The notes: generated from the sequence alone by a model not told the origin. 64,000 bases of DNA from Seiridium cupressi (GCA_036674765.1 JARVKI010000129.1:34245-98244), one strand, 5' to 3'. Counted from the first letter of the stretch, positions 1 to 10,551 are shown. Numbers and translations are program-made.

Positions 1-1175
1 CGCCAGAGCTCAACCCATTCGCTCCTAGTTTCAGTTTTTCTCCTGCTGGCATGACCCCACCGCCAGGGCTGCGGCCGATGCACAGTTACAACAGCAATGA
101 CGGATCTCGTCCGAGATCACGCCCAGGCAGTCGTCAGCAAGCTAAGGATAACATGGCTGCACTCTCTATCGACGACAACGATGCCTTTCCATCTCTCGGC
201 TCGGCTTCTTCCAAGACCAATAAAAAACACCATGGCAAGCGCGGCGGGCACGGTCATGGTCATAAGGAGAACTATACGCCGAGCTCTTTAGCTGACATTG
301 TGAAGATGTCGCCGTCTCCCTCGCCAGTCCCGGGGCCCGCGCGACAAGACAAGAAGATCGGGCGTAACGGCAGTGCAACAAACATCAAGAACGGAGAAAA
401 CAGCGCTACTGCACAGGCTATTCCCAGTCCGAAGCATATCCCTTGGTTAGAGACCGGGGAGAGGGCCAACAAGGCCTATCTTAAGGCTCGGCAGGAGGCC
501 ATCAAGCACGGTGGTCTCCGCAACAAGTTTTTGCAGAGGTATGTCTTCCCACTCCTGTTCTAAAAGCTGTCACTTACACATGTCAATTTCAGCGCTGCTC
601 AAGCTTGGAATCGCAACGATGCTCGTGCCGCAAAGGCACTCAGCCTCCGAGGTCAGAGTGAAAACGAGCTTATGCGCAAAGCCCACCGTGAAGCCGCGCG
701 TGAACTGTACGAAGACCGCAACAAGCAGATCACGGGCTCTGAGATCTACGTCGATCTGCACGGCCTCCATCCTGAAGAGGCTGTAGAGTACTTGGAGCGG
801 GTTCTGCTTGATAACAGTACAGAGAGCAGACCAGTCTACGCCATCACCGGCACCGGTCATCACAGCAAAAATGGCAAGGACAAGGTGGGCAAGGCCATTA
901 GGAACTTCCTGAATGAGTGGAGGTACGCATATCGGGAGTTCTCCGTCCCCGGCGACCGGAACAACATGGGTGGTATTCTAGGCATTGACGCCAGGAGCTA
1001 CGACAAAACCCTAGCCAGGGAAGGGCCCAGCACGTCCAAGGAGCAGATTGAAGAGCCCAAGGAAGAAGTAGACATCTTGAGTCAGGGAGTTGAGATTGGA
1101 GACGGCAAAGTCCGTCTTCTAGTAAGGGATCCCCCTAAGGGACCCAGTGGCAACAGGAACAGGGTGGCTACTTAG
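1..1175 (+). CDS. Smr-domain protein with DUF1771 and PAM2-like motif (5' partial)
   Basis: The frame is open from base 3, so the true start lies before the window. Exons 3-538 and 593-1175 are joined across a 54-nt intron (GTATGT..TTTCAG) that keeps phase. The order is: a PAM2-like motif (LNPFAPSF, bases about 9-32), a low-complexity Ser/Gly/Lys linker, a DUF1771 helical region (from WLETGERANKAYLKARQEA across the splice to REAARELYEDRN), then an Smr domain with the signature DLHGLHPEEA and TGTGHHSKNG. Smr domains bind or cleave nucleic acid; eukaryotic DUF1771-Smr proteins are linked to mRNA surveillance. PAM2 motifs bind the MLLE domain of poly(A)-binding protein, and plant CID7 has the same PAM2-Smr combination. 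A cytoplasmic mRNA-associated role is therefore inferred. The C-terminal tail after the Smr domain is Lys/Glu-rich and not recognised. Confidence 0.88.
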
Positions 1176-2057
1176 AAGAAAGGCCAAATGAGTTAAAGCA
1201 GATTCACACTTGCATCTTGTCCCGCTTAAATCGACTTGAACAGGACTGGCCAATGTCTAGACACGACTATATCACTCAGGTGAACGCAAAACTGCTTGTT
1301 TTAGTGGAGAAAAATCCTACACCAGGGATAAAGTTGTCAATCTGAGAAATATAATCTATTTGTGGTATTGTCTCATACTTTGGGACGATATCTTTACACT
1401 AGCTTCTCACATGGACCTCCATATGCAGTCGCTAAATCATCCAGAAGGCTCGCTTGGAAGGATCAGTTAACAGTCGAGGTTGAAGTATGTCTGTGATCCC
1501 CAACTCGCACTTATCCAAAGTTCATAGTAGCTGCCTATTTGTATGCTCCTCTCTACACGAGTAGATGATACTTGATCTTTCCGTAAATTCCGTCTTGACT
1601 TGAACCATCAAATACTAATAGAGACTAGGTCTCTTGAAGTAGTCTTCGTCCTCGCCTTTCCGTCATACGCAACTCCTTACAGTGGTTGCTCTATCATGAC
1701 TAGAGAAGAAAGTCCTATATTCAAAGAAGCGAACTTGAGGCAGGAGCTCTTGCCCTCCATGAGAAAGATTCCCATCTGTAATTTACTTTCATTACGGATG
1801 CTCCAGCAGCAAGACTCGGAATACTAAACATCAAACACATTTATCAACACTCGATGTATCTTGGTACCCCTTCTTCTAAACAAGATTTCTCCAGTCTTCA
1901 ATTCGTCCAATTACGTCCCTCTTTCCTTCTTTCCACTCGTATCCTATAAGCCAGCTTCCGACACTCAAATCTAAATACTTGGAAGGAGGTGCCTAAGCAA
2001 AACATAAATCAGAACCACAACACCTTTCCTTCCATATCCAATACGCTCAATATCAAC
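1176..2057. other. Intergenic region
   Basis: No convincing gene. The longest open frames are about 75 codons without coding character. The last 200 bases are pyrimidine-rich (for example 1868-1936) and probably form the leader or core promoter of the next gene. Confidence 0.6.
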
Positions 2058-2807
2058 ATGGCACTAGTCCCTACGCAAGAGATCCCGGTCGCCCATTTTG
2101 AGCCACATATAACCAAGATTGACGAGAGTAAGACGCACATCAAGGGCTGGCTCACTAAAAGCACTATAGACACCAACGTGCCCTACGTCCTACGTATGCT
2201 TCCACAGTACACACAAGAAGTCAACGACGCCTACCCGGGTGTGCTCGATACAATCAGTGGCTCGCGTAACGTGGATTGCATCAATGGCATGGCGCTGGTC
2301 GAGACTTCCTTCAACGTCAAGACCGTCGGTGGCACAGATCGTCCGAAGAAGCTGTACCGTGTGGTCCACGGCGGACAGCCTCACGGCGCCACAAAGTCCC
2401 GCCTCGGCCGCGGCAGCGATCCCATCTTTCTTCAGATCCATCTCAAGAAGCACCTTCGATGGTCCTGCCGCCAGCCGAGCCCGTTCCTGTCTGCCACCAA
2501 CGATGAAGCCAAAGCTTTTCGGATCGCAAGCATGTACATGGACATGGGCTTCGAGGGTATACACATCATCGAGTTTCGCACCGACGGGCCCGGCTGGGAC
2601 CACAACGTGCAGCGCATGTGGCACGCGCGGACCCTGGTCCTGGACTTGGGCATGAGAAAGGACAACAAGAAGTACCTTGACAACGAGTTTCTGATCGAGC
2701 ACTCGATTCCGAACGAAAGCATCATCTCGCGAGACGACTGGAGAGAGAAGATGGCGCTGCGCGACCCCGATGGCACCATTCGGAGGGAGGCTCGCGCAGA
2801 GCTGTAG
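2058..2807 (+). CDS. DUF7587-like protein, possibly ADP-ribosyltransferase fold; frame interrupted by TAG
   Basis: Intronless frame of 249 codons from ATG 2058; the frame is open upstream without another ATG. The core has LYRVVHGGQPHG, then a LxHLKKHLRW block, SPFLSATND, an Ala-rich helix, and NEFLIEHSIPNESII near the C-terminus. This order resembles the fungal DUF7587 family, and the R...SxT...E spacing recalls the ADP-ribosyltransferase fold (Arg in the first strand, Ser-x-Thr, late Glu). The fold assignment is inference; no activity can be claimed. The frame stops at TAG 2805-2807 but then stays open for 60 codons to TAG 2988-2990, with a Lys/Arg-rich, coding-like tail (AEKKRRREKAHKARELV). 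A nonsense mutation, stop-codon readthrough or a base error would each explain this. No plausible intron removes the stop. Confidence 0.7.
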   Translation: MALVPTQEIPVAHFEPHITKIDESKTHIKGWLTKSTIDTNVPYVLRMLPQYTQEVNDAYPGVLDTISGSRNVDCINGMALVETSFNVKTVGGTDRPKKLYRVVHGGQPHGATKSRLGRGSDPIFLQIHLKKHLRWSCRQPSPFLSATNDEAKAFRIASMYMDMGFEGIHIIEFRTDGPGWDHNVQRMWHARTLVLDLGMRKDNKKYLDNEFLIEHSIPNESIISRDDWREKMALRDPDGTIRREARAEL

Positions 2808-2990
2808 GAGAAGGAAAACATGTGCGTTGCGGAGAAGAAGCGGCGCAGAGAGAAGGCTCACAAAGCCAGGGAGTTGGTGGCTGGGTTGGATAAAGACGGT
2901 GAAAACGAAGCTAGTGACAGTCAAGCAGTACGCGTGGTGGGTAAGAGAATCAAGATTGGTCCGAGGATGGGACCTCATATGGGCTCCTAG
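2808..2990 (+). pseudogene. In-frame coding-like extension after the TAG of the DUF7587-like gene
   Basis: Directly after TAG 2805-2807 the same frame runs 60 sense codons to a second TAG. The translated tail is strongly charged (EKKRRREKAHKA, then an acidic DKDGENEASDS, then a basic VGKRIKIGPRMGP), as expected for the true C-terminus of the upstream protein rather than a 3' UTR. Whether it is translated is unknown. Confidence 0.5.
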
Positions 2991-3092
2991 AAGAAGGTGG
3001 CGGTGAACACGAAGAGAACACATCCTCGCATTGAGGGTATACAACCTAGGCAGAGCTATGCTCTGATGTGTTCCGTTGCCGGCCACATTGCC

Positions 3093-3107
3093 GGGGGGGG
3101 GGGGGGG
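3093..3107. repeat. G15 homopolymer
   Basis: Fifteen consecutive G, just 3' of the DUF7587-like gene. Length is error-prone in any sequencing technology. Confidence 0.9.
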
Positions 3108-5062
3108 ATGTTCAGTCCTTTTGGTTCTTTTTCTTCTAAGGAGATAATCGTCCGAAGTGCATGGGTGAACTTGGGTGGTTCGAGGACTGGTCTAGGATAG
3201 GCAATCACCTTGCATACTCTTCTCGCCTAAAGGTGGTCAGACGATAGTCGGTTTCAATACATCACCATGGATTGTTGCAAAGATAAACCGGAAAAGTGGT
3301 GGCCCATCCGATGTCGATGAGGGTGTGGCATGGCTCGTTTGCAGAAACGAGCTCCAGAATGTGACAGACTGTTCGCTGCCAACGCAAGGGATGCTTTGGA
3401 GAAAAGATAACAAAATAGTTGATATCAAGTTCTGCAATGTTGATGCAATGCAATGTGGGTGACAAACAGTTGAAGTCGACGTCCTGACCGATTGGTGACG
3501 CGTCCCAGGTATACCATTAACCCTGTCTATTATGCGTCATATGACCCTCAGGTCTTCTGGATTGAGTGCGCCGCATCCAAACTTGGTCGAAGGGGTAGTA
3601 GGAGATGGAGCATCTCGATTCCACGCTGGCAAGTGATACGGCAACGGCGCTGGGGATATCCCTGCACGACCCGACAGTCTGGATCGCCTTTTGGGGTGAT
3701 CCACCAGAGACAGCCCGAGGGGCGCCTTGATTGGACAAGTTCATTAGGTACTGCGCCTTCAAGGTTAAGTTTGGCTGGTTTCTGATAGGTCCTGATAGAC
3801 TATAAATGGCGATTTCGGTGAGCCCCCACGGGGACCCGACGACAACATGTTTTTGGTCTGGCTGGGCTTCGTACATAGCTGATGGGTAGTGTTCGGCGTG
3901 GCTACACCAATACAACGGTCCAGTTAGATTCGCCCAAGTCCCGTGCGGCCAGGCGCAATGCGGCCCTTTCTGCGGCCAATGTGTTCATCGCCATGCGCGG
4001 CCACTACTTTTGGGAGTTCCACGGGTCAGTTTGTTCCGGGCAGTCAGCGGGCGCCCATGGATCATGTATTTGATGAGTTTGGCAGTGCCTGCCGCATTCC
4101 AGTGCAAACTCAGCCGGGCCCACCAATCTTGTAGCGATAAGTCCGCGGCTGTCGAGAGAGTCTCCAGGGACCGACCGGTACTCGCAAAGAAAATCTGATT
4201 GTAGCCTTCGTCGTCACGTTTGTACTGGCACGTATCCTTAAGGCACCATTCGGGATTGTCTTACGTGGTCACAAGGTGGGCGTCATCTTGCCGACTACTC
4301 GCGGATAATGAATGCTGATTACATTCTGGGACATGGCAAGACTGGCGGAGACGTCGTAATTATGGCTTGATTCGGATTCACGCTCTTGGTTTGATAGACT
4401 GAGCCGGTCACGCAATTCCAACACTATGAAAGATTGCATAGGCGTAGCTGACGACAGCGCATGGGAAAAAGCCGTCGGTTCTTGGTCACCAGGGCGTTGT
4501 TTCTACTTGTTTTGAGGCTCCCTCGTAGACTCGTTAGTTTGCTAGAGAAGCTGGTAATCTCATCCGAATCGAGCAAAAGGTATTGCTTCGGCTCGCTGAC
4601 TAGTGTGTCTTTAGCCATACATGATTGCAGCACCCTTTCAGATGTTATTTTTCGGAGAAATTTCAATGTGAGACGCATGGAGCGAGGCATTGCCCACGTC
4701 GTCGGTGTTGTCTTATGGTTTTCAGCGATGGGGTGCTACCAGTTTGGCCCCACGAGTGAGAAGTGACCGAGGGTACGGTTCAGAGCGCATGGCCAACGCA
4801 ATTCGTCTCGAAAGGCCCTGCGACTTGCGCTCGGGTCATATTCCGATGGGCTCGGCTGGCCGGAAGTCGTGCCGCGAAGTTCGGTTCTGCATATTATGCA
4901 GCTTTACTGTGCTTCAATGCTGGAGCTTGACCCGCATAACAGAGTCGTCGGGTTCCAAACCACCATGTATCAGTTCGCCCAGCAAGCTGCAGGCCCCTGT
5001 AGTCTCAGGCGCTGGTCGTATCTTGCTCGGTGGCGTGCAGGCGTGCTTGTGACCAACTCACG

Positions 5063-5074
5063 CCCCCCCCCCCC
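5063..5074. repeat. C12 homopolymer
   Basis: Twelve consecutive C in non-coding sequence; on the other strand this is a G run like those at 3093 and 5948. Confidence 0.9.
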
Positions 5075-5592
5075 GGTTGCTCAATATCAGGTGCTTTTAT
5101 ATGCGAGCCCTTTGGGAGCTTGCTCCCTGTTTTCATTTATAGATAAGCACTCAGCCATCGAGGCGGCAGCGAATACCGTGGAGCGTAGCCCGGGGTATGG
5201 CATATGTCCTGCAGGTCACCTAACGGAAATTGGAGTGCTTGACATGGATGACAGGCGACGAAAGCGTAGGTGACTTGACGATCCGTGGGACCCTAGCATA
5301 AAAAGTGTCAGCCATATCCAGCATAAAAGAGTGCCGGCCTGCTCATCTTTCTTGCCCTCATGCCATAAACTATTTTACCCACCTAACGTCAGGACTCTCC
5401 TGCTCATATCGCTCAAGCTATTCCAAACTGACAGGTGTGTGTATGATATGTTCGAATACTCATCCGGGCGTCCCTGGGACTAGCCTGTTGTCAGCTCTGG
5501 CCCTACAAACCAAGTATAACTGACTATCTCCAAGTACTTAGCACAGTCCAAACAACGACACTCCAGCTCTCTTTAGTCACCACCACCTAGCC

Positions 5593-5844
5593 ATGGCAGG
5601 TCAGGATTTCATCGGACACGAGCACTTGTTGCCTTTGTCAGAGGCTGACCTCGGACCTCCATGGTCTCCTACTCCCTGCATGTCCGACTTCAACTTAAAA
5701 CACTGCGAGGCAACCGATTATGGATTTACAAACATACTGTCAGCTGCAGCATGCGCTCACAAGGCAATCCACGGCTGCGGTAACAAGGCTGACGGCAAGA
5801 ATACTCTGTGTAAGGAGTGCCGGGAGCACTGTGGACCGACTTAG
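5593..5844 (+). CDS. Small Cys-rich hypothetical protein (83 aa)
   Basis: ATG 5593 lies in a good context (CCTAGCCATGG) behind an ACC/CTC-rich stretch typical of a fungal leader. The product has seven cysteines and no signal peptide. The C-terminal half reads C-x6-C-x10-C-x2-C-x3-C with several His and Lys (ACAHKAIHGCGNKADG then LCKECREHC), which could bind zinc. No family is recognised. Single exon; no neighbour suggests a role. It could be a real small gene or a chance ORF; the pairing of a leader-like upstream with a Cys-rich pattern makes me lean slightly to real. Confidence 0.4.
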   Translation: MAGQDFIGHEHLLPLSEADLGPPWSPTPCMSDFNLKHCEATDYGFTNILSAAACAHKAIHGCGNKADGKNTLCKECREHCGPT

Positions 5845-6909
5845 ATCTCCACAAACATCCTGAGACGTAGTCTCGGGCGAAAAGGCTTTCTGAGAAGGGC
5901 AACATCGATGGCCTCCCATCTGACGTGTGCTTGGCCTAGAGCGGCTTGGGGGGGGGGATCAAAAAAGAAGGCCATTTCTGTCCGCTGCTGTGCTCGTCAA
6001 GGGCATAAATTTCGAAAACAACAAGTCGATTTGATTCCTATGTTGCTCTTGGTACTCATCTTGCTTGCAACTCTGTTTGAGTCACTAGGATCAGGAGGAA
6101 CGGGGTTCTCACATAATAATTCGGTGTGTTTCTTAACGAGTGCTGCTAAATTGGTCTTGGGGCCGAAGGAGGGAATTGGTTATGGTATGGATTGATATCA
6201 AAATTGAAACAATTACTAAAAAAATAAGAAATGCGTTCGATCATATATCTCCTCTTAAGGAAACTGTTGGTGTGGTGACACGAACCTTTGCACATCATCG
6301 GTGGACCAATCAAGCATGAGCGTGAACTACGCCTATAGAAATGCCAGTCGCAACCTCGAAGGCACGGAACCCTGGATATTGAGAACCGGCTCTATCGGTA
6401 GCTGCAATTCGCTGTGTTCTTCAATGGCGATTGCGCGGTCCCAGACAAAATTCAAATAAGAGTGGAAGTACGGCACATCACGTCTATACAAATTATCCGT
6501 GTTAATTTGGGTGGAAGGTTTTATTCGGGGACATGAACTGTCGCTCCCTTCAAGTATACGACAAGAACCAGTAAATTCCCTGGAGATTCTAAATATCGAT
6601 GGGTGGACCATCCTTCTAAATCTTTTGACAAAGTAACCACGCTTCAAAAGTATTCATAAATCCGGCAATGGCCGTAAGTCATATCCAACGTGCCGCGGTG
6701 ATATTTACCCCAAGCTCCCTTCCCCTTAAGAATAATTATGGTATCTCGAATAGAAAGGAACCAAGTGGCTCGGGTATTTATGATGGCCATGCTCCGAAGA
6801 GGGCCATCGTTGACGTATGCCTGCGCCTGTTCCAACGTGCAGCAAAAGCCATTATCCTGTCTGTAGTACTATGCGCCTTCTCATCACAGACATCACTCTC
6901 GTTCAACAC
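5845..6909. other. Intergenic region
   Basis: No supported gene. It holds a G10 run (5948-5957) and a 104-codon minus frame (6333-6647) without recognisable content. Bases 6190-6250 are A/T-rich. The right end probably contains the 3' UTR of the minus-strand wall-protein gene. Confidence 0.5.
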
Positions 6910-7392
6910 TTATGCCAGGAAGGCAACAGCGACACCAAGCGCACCCATAACGAGTCCCGACTTGACAGTGTACGGCGCGGCGCCGTTGGTCGGCACAGCA
7001 GAGACGGCGCTGGTGGTAGCCGAGGTCTGGGTAGCCGAGGTGGTCATCTTGACGGAGGTCACAGGAGTGGTGGCGGCAGTGGAGGAGTAAACCTTGGTGG
7101 AGGAAGTAGTGTTGTGGAAAGAGCCGGTAGTCGGGTAGTAGGCGCTGGTGGTGTTGTAAGTCGGGTAGGACCAGGACGAAGAAGACGAAGAGTAAGAGCT
7201 GGAGGTCGAGCTGCAGCTGGAAGAGGTAGTCGCAGGAGCCGAGCTCGAGTGGCTGTACAGCGGGCAGGCCGTGTTGGTAGGGTTGCACTGGGTGATAGTC
7301 ACGGTTGCGGTCATGGTCGAGGTCGAGGTGCTGGTCTGGGCGACAACGGACATGACGCTGGCAGCCAGCATGAAGATGGAAGAGGCGAGCAT
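6910..7392 (-). CDS. Ser/Thr-rich GPI-anchored cell-wall protein
   Basis: Intronless, 160 aa. Residues 1-18 form a signal peptide (MLASSIFMLAASVMSVVA) followed by a Thr/Ser stretch. The body is very rich in Ser, Thr and Tyr with NTT/NCT-type sequons, and has two Cys near 36-43 (QCNPTNTAC) and one near 59. The last 25 residues fit a GPI signal: a small-residue omega site around NGAAP, a short spacer, then a hydrophobic tail ending VAVAFLA. Such proteins are anchored at the plasma membrane or linked to wall glucan and are heavily O-glycosylated. The exact role is unknown. About 130 bp upstream on its coding strand lies a tetranucleotide repeat, and a TATA-like element (TTTATAA) lies about 230 bp upstream. 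Confidence 0.82.
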   Translation of the reverse strand: MLASSIFMLAASVMSVVAQTSTSTSTMTATVTITQCNPTNTACPLYSHSSSAPATTSSSCSSTSSSYSSSSSSWSYPTYNTTSAYYPTTGSFHNTTSSTKVYSSTAATTPVTSVKMTTSATQTSATTSAVSAVPTNGAAPYTVKSGLVMGALGVAVAFLA

Positions 7393-9531
7393 TTTGATGG
7401 CGGGAGGGATAACGTGTTGTCCGTAGAAGATATGTGATTATCGTTGCGAAAGAAGCTATCGAGGTACTGAAGCGTCGCGAGGGTCCAACAATGAGTCGAT
7501 CACAAAGACTGCGGCTTTTTCCTGTCTGTCTGTCTGTCTGTCTGATAGTGGTCGTTTGAGGTAATAGTTGTTGGTGATGTTGATACTGAGTAGCAGCTGA
7601 GCAATACAAGGGTCGGTCGTTATAAAAGAGTGTGATATGCAAAAATACAATGGGCCAAAAGAGCGACAGAAGCTTGAGGTGAAGCTGAGGTGTGTGGAGG
7701 AAGAAGGGCGGAAAGGCGTGTTGGTTGGCAGCCAAAGCCTTTTCTACCAAAAGCAAACTGCCATTGCGAGTGGAGAGGAACAAGGAAACAGACTGGGGGG
7801 ATTGATGTGGATCTACAGTCTTCGGGCTGGGATGGGAACAAGGATTATTGCAACTCGGCTACACGCAGGGATCCATTGCCAAAAGAAACCCGGCTCTTTC
7901 GTCAGCCATCATGTCCATGGGCTTTCCGAATTCGGGTAGAAATGAATTCTCATCTCTAAACGTTGTCTCTTACCGACTCTATGGCGAGTCGTGCCATGGG
8001 AAGCTGGCCGCGGCGGGAAACCAAGACGCTCAATCACAGCACGACTATAACGGAGCGCCGTGGCAGAGAGAGGGAACGGGCCGGGAGGAGAGACATCTCA
8101 GAAAGCTAACGACAACGTCGACTTACAACAACACATGGCGCTGCCATGCACGTGCCCTTGCAGGTCATGCTTGCCGCTGTCAGAAGGGAGTGAAAAATCC
8201 AGCCGTCATCGACTCATCCAACCCGACCCAATGCGCCGTGTGCTGGCAAACTGTTGTTGTTCTTGGGCCGGAGACGTTCTCGCAGCCACGATGCGGCCAG
8301 TCCAAGTCAGTCCGTCCTGTGAGGGGGGGCGGGCCACGGCCCCTATTGGCTGTGGGAATTCTGTCCCTGTCAATCACGGTTGGTTCCTGCAGCAAAAAGC
8401 GCCTCCAGACGCGCTTTTTAATCGACAGATCCTAAGATGAGCTTTTTTGCGTAGCTTGTGTAGCGCCACTGCAAGAGCGCTGCTCGCGCGCTGTCGATTG
8501 CTCCCGGCGCATTCTAGTTGCACTCTAGCCTTGGATTTCGAAGGACCACAAGAATGGCACCTCCGTTATCGTGTCATCCAGGGTTCCCAAAACCCAGATC
8601 GCTAGAATCGCTCGCTTGAGGGGGGTGACGCAAGCTTGACAGGGGCCATCCGACACTCATCTACTCTAGCCAATCGGCTGCTAACTTCCAGACTTTCTTG
8701 CGATGCCTTCATCCAGATTGCTGGTTACACGCGCATGGTGACCCTTTCTCAGCCTTGACGGATAGTGCGTGCGACACTCGTGGACTTTTTGACAGCAGCA
8801 TGCGATGGCTGCTGGAGAGAATGTGCCACCAATTGCCCGGGAAGACTACAATGTAACTACATCGTAGTCGCTTGATCATGAATTACTGACAAGTCGCGCT
8901 TCCACAAGGGCATGAACGCATTCGCAGCCCCTCAAAACAAGCAAATGACGAGCCCTCGGTAGGACTGATGTACACCTCGTCATTACCGTGGGTTTCTTCC
9001 CAGAAGACGAAACGAGTTACCCTTGTGCTTGTGCCACTCAATACCCGATGTTTTCTTGCATTCGTAGCACGTGGTGCCCGCGGTGAGCCGCCAATACGAG
9101 CCATGGGAAGGTACAGGCAAGGTGCGTGTAACAAGACTCTACAAGAATCAGGTTCAGGTATGTTGTCGCGTGCGATATAACGGTCGCTATCCTCAAATCT
9201 GAAGCACATCGTCAATTAAACTCGCGATCCACCCTAATTCAAAAACCTGGACCCTGAAAGCTCCACCAGACTCCATGACGGAAATGAAGGAGACGCAATC
9301 AGATCAAAGCTTCGGAAACAGCCATCTCCAGACTCCATAGCAACCATGGTGGCCATATCTCTACCTACGCACATAAGTAAAGTTGCGCCTAAGGAATGAC
9401 AAGTCCACCTGAACAGTATAGAAGAACCACAAATACAAGCGAGCAAATCCATGTCCATCCCGAGTCCAATCTGTCTACATTTTGTGCCATTAAGCACGCA
9501 GCCCACCATCCATCAATACCTAATGTCAAGC
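7393..9531. other. Intergenic region with (CTGT)n repeat
   Basis: The left end is the promoter of the minus-strand wall-protein gene, with a (CTGT)n tract at 7522-7544 and a TATA-like element near 7620. The rest (7.7-9.5 kb) has open frames up to 195 codons on the plus strand (7848-8435) that lack recognisable domains. No gene is supported. Confidence 0.5.
7522..7544. repeat. (CTGT)n microsatellite
   Basis: Between five and six tandem CTGT units, located in the upstream region of the minus-strand GPI-protein gene. Confidence 0.9.
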
Positions 9532-10551
9532 TCACCAATAGTCCCTTGCACCATATGGTCTTCCATTGACGCTGCGTGACGGTGTACGGCGACTCTCCTG
9601 CGCTCGACTCATGGGCTGCGCTTCCTCCACATTCCCCTCCGCCCAAGGCGCGTATTCCTCGGCGTAACCCATCGAACGCTCACGACAGAAGGGAGTAGTG
9701 TTTGTTGCGAAGTAGGGATCGCGTGATGGCTCGAAAGTCTTTTGCGCTGCCTCGCGGGTGACACGCTCCTGCACAAGACGGTCCCCAAGCCACCTCAGCC
9801 TCTCCTTCTCCCCCATTCTCCGTTGAGCCTCGAGCAGTCTCCGCTCCGATGCCTTCCGCCTTTCTGCTCTCAAATCGGCCCGGAGTGCCCTCAGCTCGGT
9901 CGCATGGTCTTCAGCTTTTCGTCGTGCCTCTTCTAGCTGTTGCATGTGCAGTTTCTCCTTCTCGACCTCCCACTCCTTTCTTATCGCACAGAGCACGGCG
10001 GCCCCTTCTTCTCTGATCGTTCGTGATGCGTGTGAAGAGACGGCCTTCTCTTCTTCAACCCTTCTGCCGTCTGCGTGAGTCTTGCCCAAGTTCTGTTGCC
10101 AGTAGCGCATATACTCCTCGTTCTCTTTCTTCTTCTTCTTCTCCTCCGCTTCGAAGTGCCTATGCAGCTTCCGAACCTCGGCTAGGCACTCTTCTTGCTT
10201 CCTGGCCTGCGCATCTTGCTTCTTTGCGTAGTCGGAGTGGGCTGATTTGAGGCCATTCACCGAGTCTTCCAGCTTGGCGACGCACTGGTCAGTCTTGTTG
10301 ATTTGGCTGAGAGTGTGGTCGAACGTCTGATGACCACCCGTCCACCCGTCCTGTGTATATAGGTCACCTGGTGCCCACGGGTAGTTCGCATAACCGGGTA
10401 GCTTCCCGTCTTGTAGCAGAAAGGCGCGATGATTTGCCATTTCGTATGTCGTTGACGACCTGATGTTCGCTTTTTCCGGCTTGGCTTTATCGTGTCTGTG
10501 ATGCGTTTTCCTCGACGCCTCCTTTGACTTGTGGAGTGAGCTGAAGAACAT
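9532..10551 (-). CDS. Coiled-coil protein of unknown function (339 aa)
   Basis: Intronless frame from ATG 10551 to a stop at 9532. The N-terminus is basic and His/Lys-rich (KTHHRHDKAKPEKA), followed by an aromatic/Pro/Gly segment (GYANYPWAPGDLYTQDGW). Residues about 80-275 are very rich in Glu, Lys, Arg, Ala and Gln with heptad-like spacing (EEKKKKKENEEYMRYW, EARRKAEDHATELRALRADL), so a long coiled coil is likely. The C-terminal 70 residues are Pro/Arg/Tyr-containing and probably disordered. There is no signal peptide, TM segment or catalytic motif. I recognise no family. Codon-level coherence over 340 codons with a clear charged heptad pattern supports a real gene. It stands alone between two long gene-free stretches. 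Confidence 0.75.
   Translation of the reverse strand: MFFSSLHKSKEASRKTHHRHDKAKPEKANIRSSTTYEMANHRAFLLQDGKLPGYANYPWAPGDLYTQDGWTGGHQTFDHTLSQINKTDQCVAKLEDSVNGLKSAHSDYAKKQDAQARKQEECLAEVRKLHRHFEAEEKKKKKENEEYMRYWQQNLGKTHADGRRVEEEKAVSSHASRTIREEGAAVLCAIRKEWEVEKEKLHMQQLEEARRKAEDHATELRALRADLRAERRKASERRLLEAQRRMGEKERLRWLGDRLVQERVTREAAQKTFEPSRDPYFATNTTPFCRERSMGYAEEYAPWAEGNVEEAQPMSRAQESRRTPSRSVNGRPYGARDYW

Larger units (their letters stand above)
2991..5592. other. Intergenic region with two G/C homopolymers
   Basis: No gene that I can support. Open frames of 60-134 codons occur on both strands (for example minus 4424-4690 and plus 4869-5273), but none shows a recognisable domain or a consistent exon chain. 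It contains a G run at 3093-3107 and a C run at 5063-5074. The last 70 bases are rich in ACC/CTC, like a leader for the next ORF. Confidence 0.5.

Noticed and set aside
2190..3086. 298-codon minus-strand frame antisense to the DUF7587-like gene
   Set aside because: Shadow of the real plus-strand coding sequence; no domain, no promoter-like leader.
6817..7783. 206-codon plus frame (Gly-rich) and 296-codon minus frame across the wall-protein gene
   Set aside because: Produced by the Ser/Thr codon bias of the GPI-protein gene read in other frames.
7848..8435. 195-codon plus frame
   Set aside because: No domain, composition like random sequence, overlapping equally long frames in other phases.
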